Assembly (NCBI RefSeq): GCF_023721835.1
Contig: NZ_JAMKFE010000022.1
Span: 1-64,000 of the forward strand
Length of the DNA stretch: 64,000 nt
Reading direction: 5' to 3'
From: Caldimonas mangrovi
GTDB taxonomy: Bacteria; Pseudomonadota; Gammaproteobacteria; Burkholderiales; Burkholderiaceae_C
The notes beneath the pieces were generated by a model. It searched no databases. It worked only from the letters and a program-made list of their open reading frames with translations, and had not been told where the DNA came from. The number at the start of each line of letters is the position of its first letter. The stretch's first letter is position 1. This document shows, piece after piece, positions 8,124 to 17,218 of the stretch. Position numbers and translations under genes: made by a program.

Positions 8124-9353
8124 TCAAGCCGGACAGCGCCGGAAGATCAACGACGTGTTGATGCCGCCGAACGCGAAGTTGTTGCTCATCGTGTATTCGG
8201 TTTCAATTGCGCGCCCTGCGCCGGTAATGTAGTCGAGCGGCGCGCAGCGCGGGTCGACCTGCGTCAGGTTGACGGTCGGCGCGAACCAGCCTTCGCGCAT
8301 CATCTCGAGCGTCATCCAGGCCTCCAGCGCTCCGCACGCGCCCAGCGTGTGCCCCATGTAGCTCTTCAACGAGCTGATCGGCACGCGTTCACCCAAGACT
8401 TGGCTCGTCGCTGCCGTCTCGGCCACGTCACCGTGATCGGTGGCTGTGCCGTGAGCGTTGACGTAGCCGATGGCCGACGGCTCGAGCCCGGCGTCCTCCA
8501 GCGCGAGCCGCATGGCGATGGCCATGGTCTTCGCATTGGGCTGAGTCACATGGGTGCCGTCGCTGTTGGTGCCGTAACCCACCACCTCCGCGTAGATGGC
8601 CGCACCGCGTGCGCGTGCGTGATCGAACTCCTCGAGCACGAGCGTGCAAGCCCCCTCACCGAGCACCAGACCGTCCCGATGCGCATCGAACGGGCGAGGT
8701 GTCGTCTGCGGCTCCTCGTTCTTCACGCTGGTTGCAAACAGCGTGTCGAACACCGCAGCATCGATCGCATCGAGCTCTTCGGCACCGCCGGCCAACATCG
8801 CGACCTGACGGCCGTCGCGTATCTGCTCATAGGCGTAGCCTACGCCCTGGCTGCCCGAGGTGCAGGCGCTGGAGGTGGTGATGATGCGCCCGGTGATACC
8901 GAAAAACACGCCCATGTTGACCGGCGCCGTGTGCGACATCATCTTGATGTAGGTGTTGGCATTGATGCCCTCGGTGGTCTTCTCCGAAAGCATGCGCCCG
9001 AAGTCGGAGATGGCTGCCGGCGAGCCGACCGACGAACCATAGGCGATACCCACCTTGCCGCTGCTCAGCAGCGGGTCGCCCAGCAAGCCGGCGTCCTGCA
9101 GCGCGACTTCGGTGGCCCGGGTTGCCATCAAAGCGACCCGGCCCATGCTGCGCATGGACTTGCGGTTGTAGTTGGGCGGCAGATCAAACGGTTGGGCCGG
9201 CGCACCGAGCCGCGTGTTGAGGCCTTCGTAGACGTCCCACTCGTGCATGCGGCGCACGACATTGCGCCCTTGCTTCAACCTGGCATGCACAGCGGCCCAG
9301 TCATGGCCCAGCGGGCTCAGGGCACCGATACCGGTGACAACGACTCGCTTCAC
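8124..9353 (-). CDS. apeR: Beta-ketoacyl-ACP synthase, FabF-type (ApeR-like)
   Basis: A 409-residue condensing enzyme. The nucleophile is Cys164 in TTSSACTSG and the two catalytic histidines lie in NAHGTATDHGD and SYMGHTLGACGA, so it should be active in decarboxylative condensation. The GTG at 9353 overlaps the stop of the ketoreductase by four bases (GTGA). Its place after a ketosynthase, dehydratase and ketoreductase reproduces the apeO-P-Q-R order of the enterobacterial aryl polyene cluster, where ApeR is a second ketosynthase. The symbol rests on that order plus family membership. Confidence 0.85.
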   Translation of the reverse strand: MKRVVVTGIGALSPLGHDWAAVHARLKQGRNVVRRMHEWDVYEGLNTRLGAPAQPFDLPPNYNRKSMRSMGRVALMATRATEVALQDAGLLGDPLLSSGKVGIAYGSSVGSPAAISDFGRMLSEKTTEGINANTYIKMMSHTAPVNMGVFFGITGRIITTSSACTSGSQGVGYAYEQIRDGRQVAMLAGGAEELDAIDAAVFDTLFATSVKNEEPQTTPRPFDAHRDGLVLGEGACTLVLEEFDHARARGAAIYAEVVGYGTNSDGTHVTQPNAKTMAIAMRLALEDAGLEPSAIGYVNAHGTATDHGDVAETAATSQVLGERVPISSLKSYMGHTLGACGALEAWMTLEMMREGWFAPTVNLTQVDPRCAPLDYITGAGRAIETEYTMSNNFAFGGINTSLIFRRCPA

Positions 9354-10081
9354 CCGATCATCCCCCCGTTGACGGAAATCACCTGCCGCGTGACGTAGGC
9401 GGCGTCGGGGGACATCAGGAATGCGACAGCGGCAGCCACTTCCTCGGGGCGCCCCATGCGGCGTGCCGGAATGATCTTCAAGGCTTCTTCCACGACGTGT
9501 GCTTCGATCATTTCCGTCTCGATGAGACCTGGCGCGACGCAATTGACGGTGATTTCGCGTCGAGCCAGTTCGACCGCCAATGCCTTGGTGGCCCCCATCA
9601 ATCCGGCCTTGGCGGCACTGTAATTGGTCTGTCCACGGTTGCCCATCAGGCCGGACACCGAGGCCAGCGTGACAATGCGACCAGGCTGACGCCGTCGCAC
9701 CATCGGCATCACAACCGGATGGATGACGTTGTAGAAGGCATCGAGGTTGGTGTGGATCACGCTGTCCCATTCCTCGCCGCTCATGGCCGGGAAGGCATTG
9801 TCGCGCGCGATGCCTGCGTTGCACACGACGCCGTAGTACGCGCCGTGCGCTTCGATATCGGCCGTCAGTGCGCTTGCGGCAGCTTCGCGGTCCGCGACGT
9901 CGAACACCAGCACGCGCGCCTCGCGCCCGAGAGACCGCACGGCGTCGGCAACCGATTGCGCCTGCAGCACCCCCTGGCGGCAATGCACCGCGATGTCATA
10001 ACCATCGCGCGCCAACCGCAGTGCGATGGCACGGCCGATACCGCGGCTCGATCCTGTCACCAGCACCGTTGCGCTGCTCAT
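9350..10081 (-). CDS. apeQ: 3-oxoacyl-ACP reductase, FabG-type (ApeQ)
   Basis: A 243-residue classical SDR. TGSSRGIGRAIALRL is the NADPH-binding loop, NAG near residue 90 and the catalytic Ser in ASVSGLMGN with YSAAKAG supply the Ser-Tyr-Lys triad. It reduces the 3-keto group formed in each extension round of the polyene. Its ATG overlaps the dehydratase stop by four bases and its own stop overlaps the next ketosynthase start, showing translational coupling. Confidence 0.9.
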   Translation of the reverse strand: MSSATVLVTGSSRGIGRAIALRLARDGYDIAVHCRQGVLQAQSVADAVRSLGREARVLVFDVADREAAASALTADIEAHGAYYGVVCNAGIARDNAFPAMSGEEWDSVIHTNLDAFYNVIHPVVMPMVRRRQPGRIVTLASVSGLMGNRGQTNYSAAKAGLMGATKALAVELARREITVNCVAPGLIETEMIEAHVVEEALKIIPARRMGRPEEVAAAVAFLMSPDAAYVTRQVISVNGGMIG

Positions 10082-10542
10082 GGGGACTCCTGGGAGGAAA
10101 GGTACAGCCCGGCGTCATCGGGCAGGAACACCGAGACGATCGCCGTCGCAGCGGTGTCGCCGTCGATCAGGATGCGGCACTCGAACGACCCGAGGCCGTT
10201 GCTGCCGAACAGTTCGCAGCGCGCCTCGATGCGCAGCGTCGAGCCGCACGGGAATGAATCGCGGTGCAATTCCATGCGCCGCGAACCGAGCAGGAAACCC
10301 AGCGGCACCGGGTCGCCCCGCTTGAGAGCGTGGCCGCCCGACCATGCGGAGATGGCCTGCGCCATGTATTCGATGCCCACCCAGGCCGGCACGGCGCCGT
10401 CACGCACGAACAGGCCTTGCCCGTTCACGTCGGCCTCCACCACGACATGCTGCTCGCCATGCTCGATCAGGCGATCGATCAGGAGCATCGCACCCCGGTG
10501 CGGAACATAGGCCTCGATCGCAGCGGTGTACTTCGCGTTCAC
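10078..10542 (-). CDS. apeP: Hotdog-fold 3-hydroxyacyl-ACP dehydratase (ApeP-like)
   Basis: A 154-residue hotdog protein. PHRGAMLLIDRL near residue 14 and VGIEYMAQAISAWSG near residue 55 match the ApeP/FabA-FabZ-like family; the glutamate of GIEYMAQ is the likely acidic catalytic residue. In the characterised Escherichia coli system ApeP works as a heterodimer with ApeI; here the ApeI-like partner is the C-terminal domain of the ligase at 18903-20597. The start is a GTG with GGATGA upstream. Confidence 0.85.
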   Translation of the reverse strand: MNAKYTAAIEAYVPHRGAMLLIDRLIEHGEQHVVVEADVNGQGLFVRDGAVPAWVGIEYMAQAISAWSGGHALKRGDPVPLGFLLGSRRMELHRDSFPCGSTLRIEARCELFGSNGLGSFECRILIDGDTAATAIVSVFLPDDAGLYLSSQESP

Positions 10543-10545
10543 GAG

Positions 10546-11730
10546 TCATCCTTGTCCGAGTAGCAGGGCGGCGTTGCTGCCGCCGAACGCGAACGAGTTG
10601 CTCAGCACATGGCGCGCCGGCCGGCCGAGCGACGAGCCCGGTTCGGCAACACGCAAGGCGGGCAGCCCGGGGTCGACCGCGCCGTCCCACCAATGGGACG
10701 GCAACGCGCCGCGCGGATTGTCGACGAGGGTCAGCCAGGCGAACGCCGCCTCGAGCGCGCCAGCCGCACCGAGCGCGTGTCCGGTCAGCGGTTTGGTCGA
10801 ACTGACCGGTACATCATCGCCCAGCACCCGATACACCGCCCGGCTCTCCATGGCGTCGTTCTGCAGTGTCGCAGTACCGTGCAGATTGACGTAGTCCACG
10901 CCGGTCGCCTCGACACGCCCCCGGGCCAGCGCTTCAAGCATCGCCTGCTCGGCACCGCGTCCGTCGGGCTCAGGCGCAGACATGTGATAGGCATCCGAGC
11001 ATTCACCCCATCCGGCCAGACGTGCCGGCCCGGGCTCTCTCGTCATCAGAAAGAGCGCTGCGCCCTCGCCGAGATTGATGCCTTCTCGGTTCGCCGACAG
11101 CGGGTTGCAGCGAGCGGCAGAGACCGACTCGAGCGCGGAGAACCCGGCCACCGTGAAGCGGCACAAGGTATCGGCACCGCCGGCGATCACGGCGTCTGCA
11201 AGTCCGGCCTTCAGCAGCCGTGCGCCTGAAGCCAGCGCTTTGGCGCCCGATGAGCAGGCGGTGGAAATGACATGCGCCGGACCGCTCGTGCCCAGGCGGT
11301 GCGCGACAAAAGCGGCGGCCGAGCCGAGCTCCTGTTGTGCATAGCAGTACTCCGCGGGCCATGAGCCGCCTTCGCGACGCCGCCGATGCAGCGCAAGCTC
11401 CCCTTCGCGCACGCCCGACGTGCTGCCGCCCAGCACAACGGCAACGCGATGCGGGCCGAAACGCGAGACTGCGGCAGCGATGCTGTTGGACAGGTCGTCC
11501 AGCACAGCGGCGATCATCGCGTTGTTGCGACTGCGGTGTTCGAGCGGCCAGGCCACGATGTCAGGCAGGGCCGCATCAACCACGCCGAGATGCAGCCGCT
11601 GCCCCGGCGAGCAGGCATCGGTCGGCCGCACACCCTGCGCGGCGTCGGACGAGAACAACCCGTCTTTCACCGGTCCCCGGCCTCTGCCGAGAGCGCAGAC
11701 GAGACCCATGTCGTTGAGGTAGATGGTCAT
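10546..11730 (-). CDS. apeO: Beta-ketoacyl-ACP synthase (ApeO-like)
   Basis: A 394-residue ketosynthase with Cys159 in STACSSGAKALASG and histidines in NLHGTATLQND and PLTGHALGAAGA, so all three catalytic residues are present. By gene order it corresponds to ApeO, which in the characterised system pairs with the chain-length factor ApeC (here 22472-23209) to extend the polyene. The ATG at 11730 overlaps the lipoprotein stop by four bases. The frame continues upstream to 11973 but overlaps the lipoprotein gene there. Confidence 0.85.
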   Translation of the reverse strand: MTIYLNDMGLVCALGRGRGPVKDGLFSSDAAQGVRPTDACSPGQRLHLGVVDAALPDIVAWPLEHRSRNNAMIAAVLDDLSNSIAAAVSRFGPHRVAVVLGGSTSGVREGELALHRRRREGGSWPAEYCYAQQELGSAAAFVAHRLGTSGPAHVISTACSSGAKALASGARLLKAGLADAVIAGGADTLCRFTVAGFSALESVSAARCNPLSANREGINLGEGAALFLMTREPGPARLAGWGECSDAYHMSAPEPDGRGAEQAMLEALARGRVEATGVDYVNLHGTATLQNDAMESRAVYRVLGDDVPVSSTKPLTGHALGAAGALEAAFAWLTLVDNPRGALPSHWWDGAVDPGLPALRVAEPGSSLGRPARHVLSNSFAFGGSNAALLLGQG

Positions 11731-12266
11731 GGCTGCAAAGCTTGAGACTCTATCGTGAGTCGATAGCCGTCCTTCAGATTGTCCAGTTCGATACGGTCGG
11801 CACGCGCGCGCCTGACCCGCGCCACGGCCTCTGCACCGTATCGCAGTTCGCGCAGTGTCGAAGTTTCTTCGACAGTCCAGCCGGGCGGCAGCCCATCGCG
11901 TATGGCCTTGACCGGCCACAGGGCCAATTGCAGGTCGCTCAGGATGCGCGAACCGGACACCTGCGCCGGCCACCAGTCAGCGCGGCTTTCGGTGAGCTGC
12001 TCGCCATCCCAGGACAAGCGGGCGCCCGTGCGGCCCAGATCCAGCAGCGCCAACCTCACGGTCTGAGCGTCGGCTTCGAGCAGCGCTTCGACGGCCTGGC
12101 GGCGACCGACTGCCGTGACCTCCAGCCGCTGGGTCAGCGCCAGGCTCGTGCCGAGCGTCGAAGGATGGAGCCTCAGCAGCAACTCGGGGACCGGTTTCGG
12201 GCCGCTGGCGCAGCCGGCAAGCACAAGCGGCAGGGCCCACAGCACATGACGAAACAAGTTGAGCAT
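11727..12266 (-). CDS. DUF3261-type lipoprotein of the APE cluster
   Basis: A 179-residue lipoprotein: a short signal with lipobox LAGC near residue 17 (VLAGCASG), so it should be anchored in a membrane after acylation of the cysteine. The rest is beta-rich with ADWWPAQVSGSRIL and LWPVKAIRDGLPPG, a pattern of DUF3261 proteins that accompany LolA and MMPL genes in aryl polyene clusters. The ATG at 12266 is preferred over one at 12290 because it starts the lipoprotein signal; it is eight bases after the exporter stop. A role in moving or inserting the aryl polyene lipid at the outer membrane is inferred from its neighbours. Confidence 0.82.
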   Translation of the reverse strand: MLNLFRHVLWALPLVLAGCASGPKPVPELLLRLHPSTLGTSLALTQRLEVTAVGRRQAVEALLEADAQTVRLALLDLGRTGARLSWDGEQLTESRADWWPAQVSGSRILSDLQLALWPVKAIRDGLPPGWTVEETSTLRELRYGAEAVARVRRARADRIELDNLKDGYRLTIESQALQP

Positions 12267-12273
12267 CTGCAGT

Positions 12274-14637
12274 TCACCCGTGATCAGCATGCGGCCGGAA
12301 CAGCGGGGACAGAAACCAGACGAAGGCAACCCCGAACAGCATCGTCAAGCCGAATGCCCGCAATGCAGGCGTGTTCGACAAGCCCAGCAACCCGAACGAC
12401 AGCAGCGTGCTCGCCGCACCGAGCACGATCGCAAGCCACGCGGAACCGTCGTCGTGTGACTCCAGCAGGAAGATGCCGTAATCGACACCGATGCCGAGCA
12501 GCAGGACCAGCGCCAGAACGTTGAACAACTGGAAGCCCTCGCCGATCCAGCCGAGCATCCCGACGCTGAACAGGCAGGCCAACAAGGTGGGCAGCCATGC
12601 ACGCCAGGCGGTGCGCCCATGGCGATGCCACAGCAAACCGAGCACCAGCACGAAGCCGACGGCCAGCAGCACCGACATCGAGATCCTGTAGCGCGCCATC
12701 AGGCCCGACACTTCGGCCGTCCGGTCGATCCACCGCACGCCAGGCAGCGTAGCAGTCGCGGTCTGCATGAGCTGCGCTGCTGCACGGCCGTCCAGCCCGT
12801 GCAACAGCACCATGCTGCTGTAGCCCTCGGTACCCACGCCGAGCCACAGCGCGCGCGTGGCAGTGGCTTCGGGACGGTCGAGCCAGCGCTGGAGAGTGAG
12901 CGGGTCAGGTGCGAAGGCCGGCCGCTCCAGCTGCTCACCGAGCACGCTGCCGACGCCTGCGAGCACCTGCGCTTCGACCCGCGCCGTGAGCAGGGCATCC
13001 GCCTGCTGCCGCGCGATCGACGGCACCCAGTCGGATACAGCCTGGTAGCCTGCCAGCGTGCCGGCAGGCAGCCGGTCCAGGACAGCTTTCAACGCTTCTT
13101 CCCGTTCGAGCACCTGCTGCTCGCTGGCCCCTTGCACAAGGAAGAACTGGGCCGGACTCGGCAGGCGAAGCAGGCGGCCCACTTCGCGCTGCGAGTCGAC
13201 AAGCACCTGCGGCGACGACTGGAGTTGCCGAATGTCGTCGTTCGCCGCCAGCCGAGCTACGCCGACGAACGAGAACAGCACGGCGACCGCGAGCGCCCAC
13301 CAGCCGCGCCCGCGCAACAGCGGCCAGCGTTCGAGGCTGCCGCCAACCGCTGCCGCGAAGCGGCTCGGCGCCACCCTGCCGCGGTCCAGCCACGGCACCC
13401 AGCAGGCGGCCGTCAGGAACGCGGCGGTCAGGCCAGTGGCCGAGAACACCGCCATCTGGCGCAGGCCCGGAAAGGGCGCCAACCCGAGTACCAGATAAGC
13501 GATCACGCTGGTACACAAGGCGAGCAGCAGGGCCGGCATCAGACCCCTAATCAACTCGAACGGCGCGACACCGGGCTGACGTTGTCGGCTGGCGAAGTAA
13601 TGGATCCCGTAGTCCTCGGCCACCCCCACCAGGCTTGCCCCGAACACCAGGGTCAGCAGATGCACCTTGCCGAACACGAGCACAGTGACGGACAGAGCTG
13701 TCATGCAACCGACGACCAGCGTGAGCGCGACCAGGGCAATGGGCCGCACCGAGCGAAACGCGCACCAGACCAGCAGCACGATGGCCCCCAGCGAACCGAG
13801 GCCGATCAGGTTGACCTCACGGCTTGCTTGCGCTGCCGCGGCCTCCGCATGCAGAGGAACGCCCGCCGCCAGCACCTTCAGGCCCGGTGTTTCGACGCGT
13901 GCGGCAGCCTCGGCAGCTCGAATCGCATCACCATGCATGGCACCGTCGTGCAGCGAGAACGCGGAGCCCCGGGTCTCTCCCGACAACACGACCCAGTGCA
14001 AGCCATCGGCCTCGAACATCAGCCAGCCGTCCTGCGGGCGCACCGGCGAGGCGCCCGTGCGGGCAGACCACCAGGACGACCACAGGCTCAAGGGATCGCT
14101 GAGCCAGTCTGACAATCGACCTGATCCGCCGGGCTGGTGCAACGCGGTCAGCGCGGACTGCACCAATTCGGCCGTCGACGCCCGCTCCAGGCGCAGGCGC
14201 TGTGCCGGTGTCAGCAGCCGGTCTCTCCAGGGTTGCAATGCCTGCACCGCCTGCGCCGGTGATGCGCCGGGCGCCGCGGGCGCGAGCGCAGCGTCCCCGG
14301 CCCGCCACTCGGCCGCGAACACCCGCGCCGCCCGCTGTGCGCTCTGCTCGTCGGGGGATCCGAGCAGCACGACGATTTGCCGCTGTGCGGAATCGGACAG
14401 CACCTGTGCTGCCTGGAGCACTCCTGGCGACTGTTCGCTGCGTGGCAGCAGCGCCAGCACGTCGGTATCGAGCTGCCCAGCGCGCCAGAAACTCACTTGG
14501 TGACCGATCACCAACAGCACGGCGGCCAGCCACAGCCCAGCGGCCCACCGCATGGCAGATCGGTGCGGCAGCCCCGTCCCGGCACTGGGGACGAGCGCTT
14601 CGCCGATGACCGATTCAGGGCCGGGGAGCTGACTCAA
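12274..14637 (-). CDS. MMPL/RND-superfamily exporter of the APE cluster
   Basis: A polytopic inner-membrane protein of about 787 residues with two repeats of one helix, a large periplasmic loop and five helices (first helix near residues 30-48; clusters around 260-420 and 640-770), the MMPL plan. GVAEDYGIHYF and GIGVDYGIFLLE are the paired motifs of helix 4 that carry the proton-relay aspartates. It probably moves the aryl polyene lipid out of the inner membrane. I chose the TTG at 14637 because AGGAGG lies seven bases upstream; a GTG at 14655 and an ATG at 14553 are alternatives. It overlaps the LolA-like gene by 23 bases. Confidence 0.85.
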   Translation of the reverse strand: MSQLPGPESVIGEALVPSAGTGLPHRSAMRWAAGLWLAAVLLVIGHQVSFWRAGQLDTDVLALLPRSEQSPGVLQAAQVLSDSAQRQIVVLLGSPDEQSAQRAARVFAAEWRAGDAALAPAAPGASPAQAVQALQPWRDRLLTPAQRLRLERASTAELVQSALTALHQPGGSGRLSDWLSDPLSLWSSWWSARTGASPVRPQDGWLMFEADGLHWVVLSGETRGSAFSLHDGAMHGDAIRAAEAAARVETPGLKVLAAGVPLHAEAAAAQASREVNLIGLGSLGAIVLLVWCAFRSVRPIALVALTLVVGCMTALSVTVLVFGKVHLLTLVFGASLVGVAEDYGIHYFASRQRQPGVAPFELIRGLMPALLLALCTSVIAYLVLGLAPFPGLRQMAVFSATGLTAAFLTAACWVPWLDRGRVAPSRFAAAVGGSLERWPLLRGRGWWALAVAVLFSFVGVARLAANDDIRQLQSSPQVLVDSQREVGRLLRLPSPAQFFLVQGASEQQVLEREEALKAVLDRLPAGTLAGYQAVSDWVPSIARQQADALLTARVEAQVLAGVGSVLGEQLERPAFAPDPLTLQRWLDRPEATATRALWLGVGTEGYSSMVLLHGLDGRAAAQLMQTATATLPGVRWIDRTAEVSGLMARYRISMSVLLAVGFVLVLGLLWHRHGRTAWRAWLPTLLACLFSVGMLGWIGEGFQLFNVLALVLLLGIGVDYGIFLLESHDDGSAWLAIVLGAASTLLSFGLLGLSNTPALRAFGLTMLFGVAFVWFLSPLFRPHADHG

Positions 14638-15256
14638 AACGATCCTCCTCGTCACGCGTCAGCACAGCGGCAGGCTGCAGATCCGACAGACGGATGACGC
14701 TCACGTCCCCCGAAGCTTCTTCGATGCGCACGGTCCTTACATGCCGGTCACCGTCCAGCCCGAGCCGGCTGAACTGCGCGGCAAGCCCCGGCTCCACCGG
14801 CGTCAGCACCAGGCGCCAACCTTCCTTGCCGAGCAGTTCGCCTTCGGCACGAAAACGCCGCGTCAGCACCGGCAGGTCGCCCGCCATCAACGCGAACATC
14901 ACCTCGTTCATGGTGCGCACCGCAGGTTCAGTGCGTGCGTCCAGCCGGGTGGCAGAGCTGCCGTCCGCCTCACGCACGACCAGCCGCTCGCGGGTCAACA
15001 CCAGTGTCGATTCGAACGGCTGACGGGTCTGCCAGACGACGCCGCGCCCCTTCGCAACCAGGAACTCGCCCCGGGACACCAGCGGACGGCGAAAGCCCTT
15101 CAGCGTGCGTGTCTGTTCGAACTGTCCCCGCAGCACCACCGTTTCCACGAGCCGGGCCTGCACCTCGGTGATCACGTCCCGCGCGGCAGCAACGGGCGCT
15201 GCGCCCAGTACCGCCAGGCCGCCAAGCAGTTGCAGCGCACGTCGCCTGTTCAACAT
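14615..15256 (-). CDS. LolA-like outer-membrane lipoprotein carrier, APE cluster
   Basis: A 213-residue periplasmic protein with a twin-basic-starting signal peptide (MLNRRRALQLLGG, cleavage near VAAARD). RGQFEQTRTLKGF and GRGVVWQTRQPFESTLV match the LolA/LolB fold, an open beta-barrel that shields acyl chains. Chromosomal lolA normally lies beside ftsK; this copy sits with the MMPL exporter and a DUF3261 lipoprotein, so it is probably dedicated to the polyene lipid. It overlaps the thioesterase gene by seven bases. Confidence 0.85.
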   Translation of the reverse strand: MLNRRRALQLLGGLAVLGAAPVAAARDVITEVQARLVETVVLRGQFEQTRTLKGFRRPLVSRGEFLVAKGRGVVWQTRQPFESTLVLTRERLVVREADGSSATRLDARTEPAVRTMNEVMFALMAGDLPVLTRRFRAEGELLGKEGWRLVLTPVEPGLAAQFSRLGLDGDRHVRTVRIEEASGDVSVIRLSDLQPAAVLTRDEEDRFESAPRP

Positions 15257-15675
15257 GGCGCTTTCACTCCCAGCCGCTCCCACAGGATGTCGGGGCAGAC
15301 GTAGCGCATCTCGCGCGTCGCCGCGTCCACGGCAACCTGTATGGTCCAGGCGCTGTTGATCTTCTGGCCCGTCTTCGCGTCGCGCATCAGGTAGGCGATG
15401 CGCAGCCGGTTCTCCCACTCGACGATCTCTGCACGCACCTTCAAGGCCTGGCCCAGGAAGGCCGAGCGCACGTACTTCAACCGCATATCCACGATAGGCC
15501 ACGCATAGCCGGACTCGCGCATGCGCAGGTAGCCATAGTCGAAGCGATCGAGCAATGCGCAGCGCGCCAGCTCCAGATACTTGACGTAGTGACCATGCCA
15601 GACGATGTCCATTGGATCGAGATCGAAGAAGGCCGGAACGACCTCGATCTCGCAACTCAGGTCAGGCCGGCTCAT
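15250..15675 (-). CDS. Acyl-CoA/ACP thioesterase, 4-hydroxybenzoyl-CoA thioesterase family
   Basis: A 141-residue hotdog thioesterase. FDLDPMDIVWHGHYVKYLELAR is the 4HBT signature, with the Asp of DPMDIVWHG as the catalytic residue. In the pigment pathway it would either release the finished aryl polyene acid from its carrier or edit stalled chains. It overlaps the ammonia-lyase stop by 14 bases and the LolA start by seven. Confidence 0.85.
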   Translation of the reverse strand: MSRPDLSCEIEVVPAFFDLDPMDIVWHGHYVKYLELARCALLDRFDYGYLRMRESGYAWPIVDMRLKYVRSAFLGQALKVRAEIVEWENRLRIAYLMRDAKTGQKINSAWTIQVAVDAATREMRYVCPDILWERLGVKAPC

Positions 15676-17218
15676 ACAGGCTCCAGGACTCGGACCGAAC
15701 TGCCGCCAACAGCGTCTGCAGATCCTGGTCGAGCGCGCGGTCTTCCTCGATCAGATCGATGCGTTGATCGAGATCGGCGACGAAGGCCCCGAGCGCGGAC
15801 GGCAGACCCGGGTTGCCATCGACTCTGGCACGCAGAGCGACCCCCTGACGCGCCGCAATCAGCATCGCGGCAGCGACCTGCTCGACGAGCTCCAGCACGC
15901 GCAGGCAATCGCGTGCAGCAATCGTGCCCATGCTGACCTTGTCCTGGTTGTGACACTCGGTCGAGCGCGAGAACACCGAGGCCGGCATCGTGAGCTTCAG
16001 CGCCTCTGCGGTCCAGGCCGATACGCTGATCTGCAAGGCCTTCAGGCCATGGTTGATCGCTGCACGGCGACCGGTCGCTCCGGACAGGTTGGCCGGCAGC
16101 CCGTGATTGAAGCGCGTGTCGACCAGCAACGCCAGTTGACGGTCGAGCAGATCGGCAAGATTGGCGACCGCATTCTTCAACGCGTCCATCGCGAAGGCGA
16201 TATGGCCACCGTAGAAGTGCCCGCCGTGGAGCACACGCTCTTCGTCGCCCAGGATGATGGGGTTGTCGTTGGCACTGTTGAGTTCGTTCTCGATCACACC
16301 CTTGAGCCATGGCAACGCATCCTCGAGCACGCCGATCACGTGCGGGGCGCAGCGCAGCGAATAGCGATCCTGCAAGCGCTGCTCGTTGCGCTGCGGACGT
16401 TCGCTTTGCAAATCAGCGCGCAGGCGGGCGGCCGCGCGCTGCTGCCCAGGGTGCGGCTTCACCGCATGCAAGGCCTCGTCGAAGTGGTGCGCATTGCCGG
16501 CGCTGGCCACCACGTTGCAGGCTGTGAGCCTCGTCGCGAGCCTGCTGAGGTAGTCTGCACGCTTCCATGCCAGGCAGGCGAGTGCGGTCATGACGGCGGT
16601 CCCGTTCATGATGGCCAACCCCTCCTTCGGACGCAGGCGCAATGCCGGGGCCTCGATGGCCTTCAGCGCTTCGGCGGCATCACACGGCGCGCCTCGGAAC
16701 AGCACCTTTCGCTCACCGCACAGCACTGCAGCGACGTAGGACAACGGCGTCAGGTCGCCGCTCGCGCCAACCGAACCCTCCGCCGGGATCAACGGCAGCA
16801 CGTCGTGCACCAGCAGCCGTTCCAGTTGCTCAAGCAGACCGACGCTCACGCCCGACGCACCTTGTGCCAGCGATGCCAGACGCGCAGCAAGCACCGCGCG
16901 CGTCTCGACGGGCGTCAACATGCGGCCGGCGCCGCAGCCGTGATAGGTGTAGAGATGGTGGGGCAGTTCCGCGACCAGCTCCGGCGGGATGCTCACGGTG
17001 CAGGAGTCACCGTAGCCGGTGGTGACGCCATAGATGACGCCGTCTTCACGCAGCAACCGGTCCAGGAACTCGGCGCCGCGCGCAATGCGGCGCCGGAACC
17101 CCGGGTCGTCAGAAAGTTGCGCGATGTGTGTGCGCCGCGCGAGTCCCACCACATCTTCGATGCCCAGACGGCTGCCGTCGAAGCGGACATGAGGGGCGTC
17201 TTGTCGGTGTTCAGTCAT
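15662..17218 (-). CDS. MIO-type aromatic amino-acid ammonia-lyase, tyrosine-type pocket
   Basis: A 518-residue enzyme of the histidine/phenylalanine/tyrosine ammonia-lyase family. The ASG tripeptide that self-cyclises to the MIO group is at 152-154 (GSVGASGDLTPL), and the catalytic Tyr63 is in VIYGVTTGYG. The substrate-selectivity pair at 88-89 is His-Leu (PHHLYTY), as in bacterial tyrosine ammonia-lyases, whereas HutH has Ser-His and phenylalanine enzymes Phe-Leu. It would therefore make 4-coumarate from tyrosine, a natural aryl starter for the pigment. It lies inside the pigment operon, overlapping both neighbours, and no hut genes are present. The substrate is inference from two residues and context. 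Confidence 0.85.
   Translation of the reverse strand: MTEHRQDAPHVRFDGSRLGIEDVVGLARRTHIAQLSDDPGFRRRIARGAEFLDRLLREDGVIYGVTTGYGDSCTVSIPPELVAELPHHLYTYHGCGAGRMLTPVETRAVLAARLASLAQGASGVSVGLLEQLERLLVHDVLPLIPAEGSVGASGDLTPLSYVAAVLCGERKVLFRGAPCDAAEALKAIEAPALRLRPKEGLAIMNGTAVMTALACLAWKRADYLSRLATRLTACNVVASAGNAHHFDEALHAVKPHPGQQRAAARLRADLQSERPQRNEQRLQDRYSLRCAPHVIGVLEDALPWLKGVIENELNSANDNPIILGDEERVLHGGHFYGGHIAFAMDALKNAVANLADLLDRQLALLVDTRFNHGLPANLSGATGRRAAINHGLKALQISVSAWTAEALKLTMPASVFSRSTECHNQDKVSMGTIAARDCLRVLELVEQVAAAMLIAARQGVALRARVDGNPGLPSALGAFVADLDQRIDLIEEDRALDQDLQTLLAAVRSESWSLYEPA

Noticed and set aside
12619-14112. 497-codon plus-strand frame opposite the MMPL exporter
   Set aside because: Composition is that of an antisense shadow and the exporter motifs are on the other strand.
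15662-17218. Histidine ammonia-lyase (HutH) of histidine breakdown
   Set aside because: Selectivity positions are His-Leu in place of Ser-His, no other hut gene is near, and the gene overlaps pigment genes on both sides.
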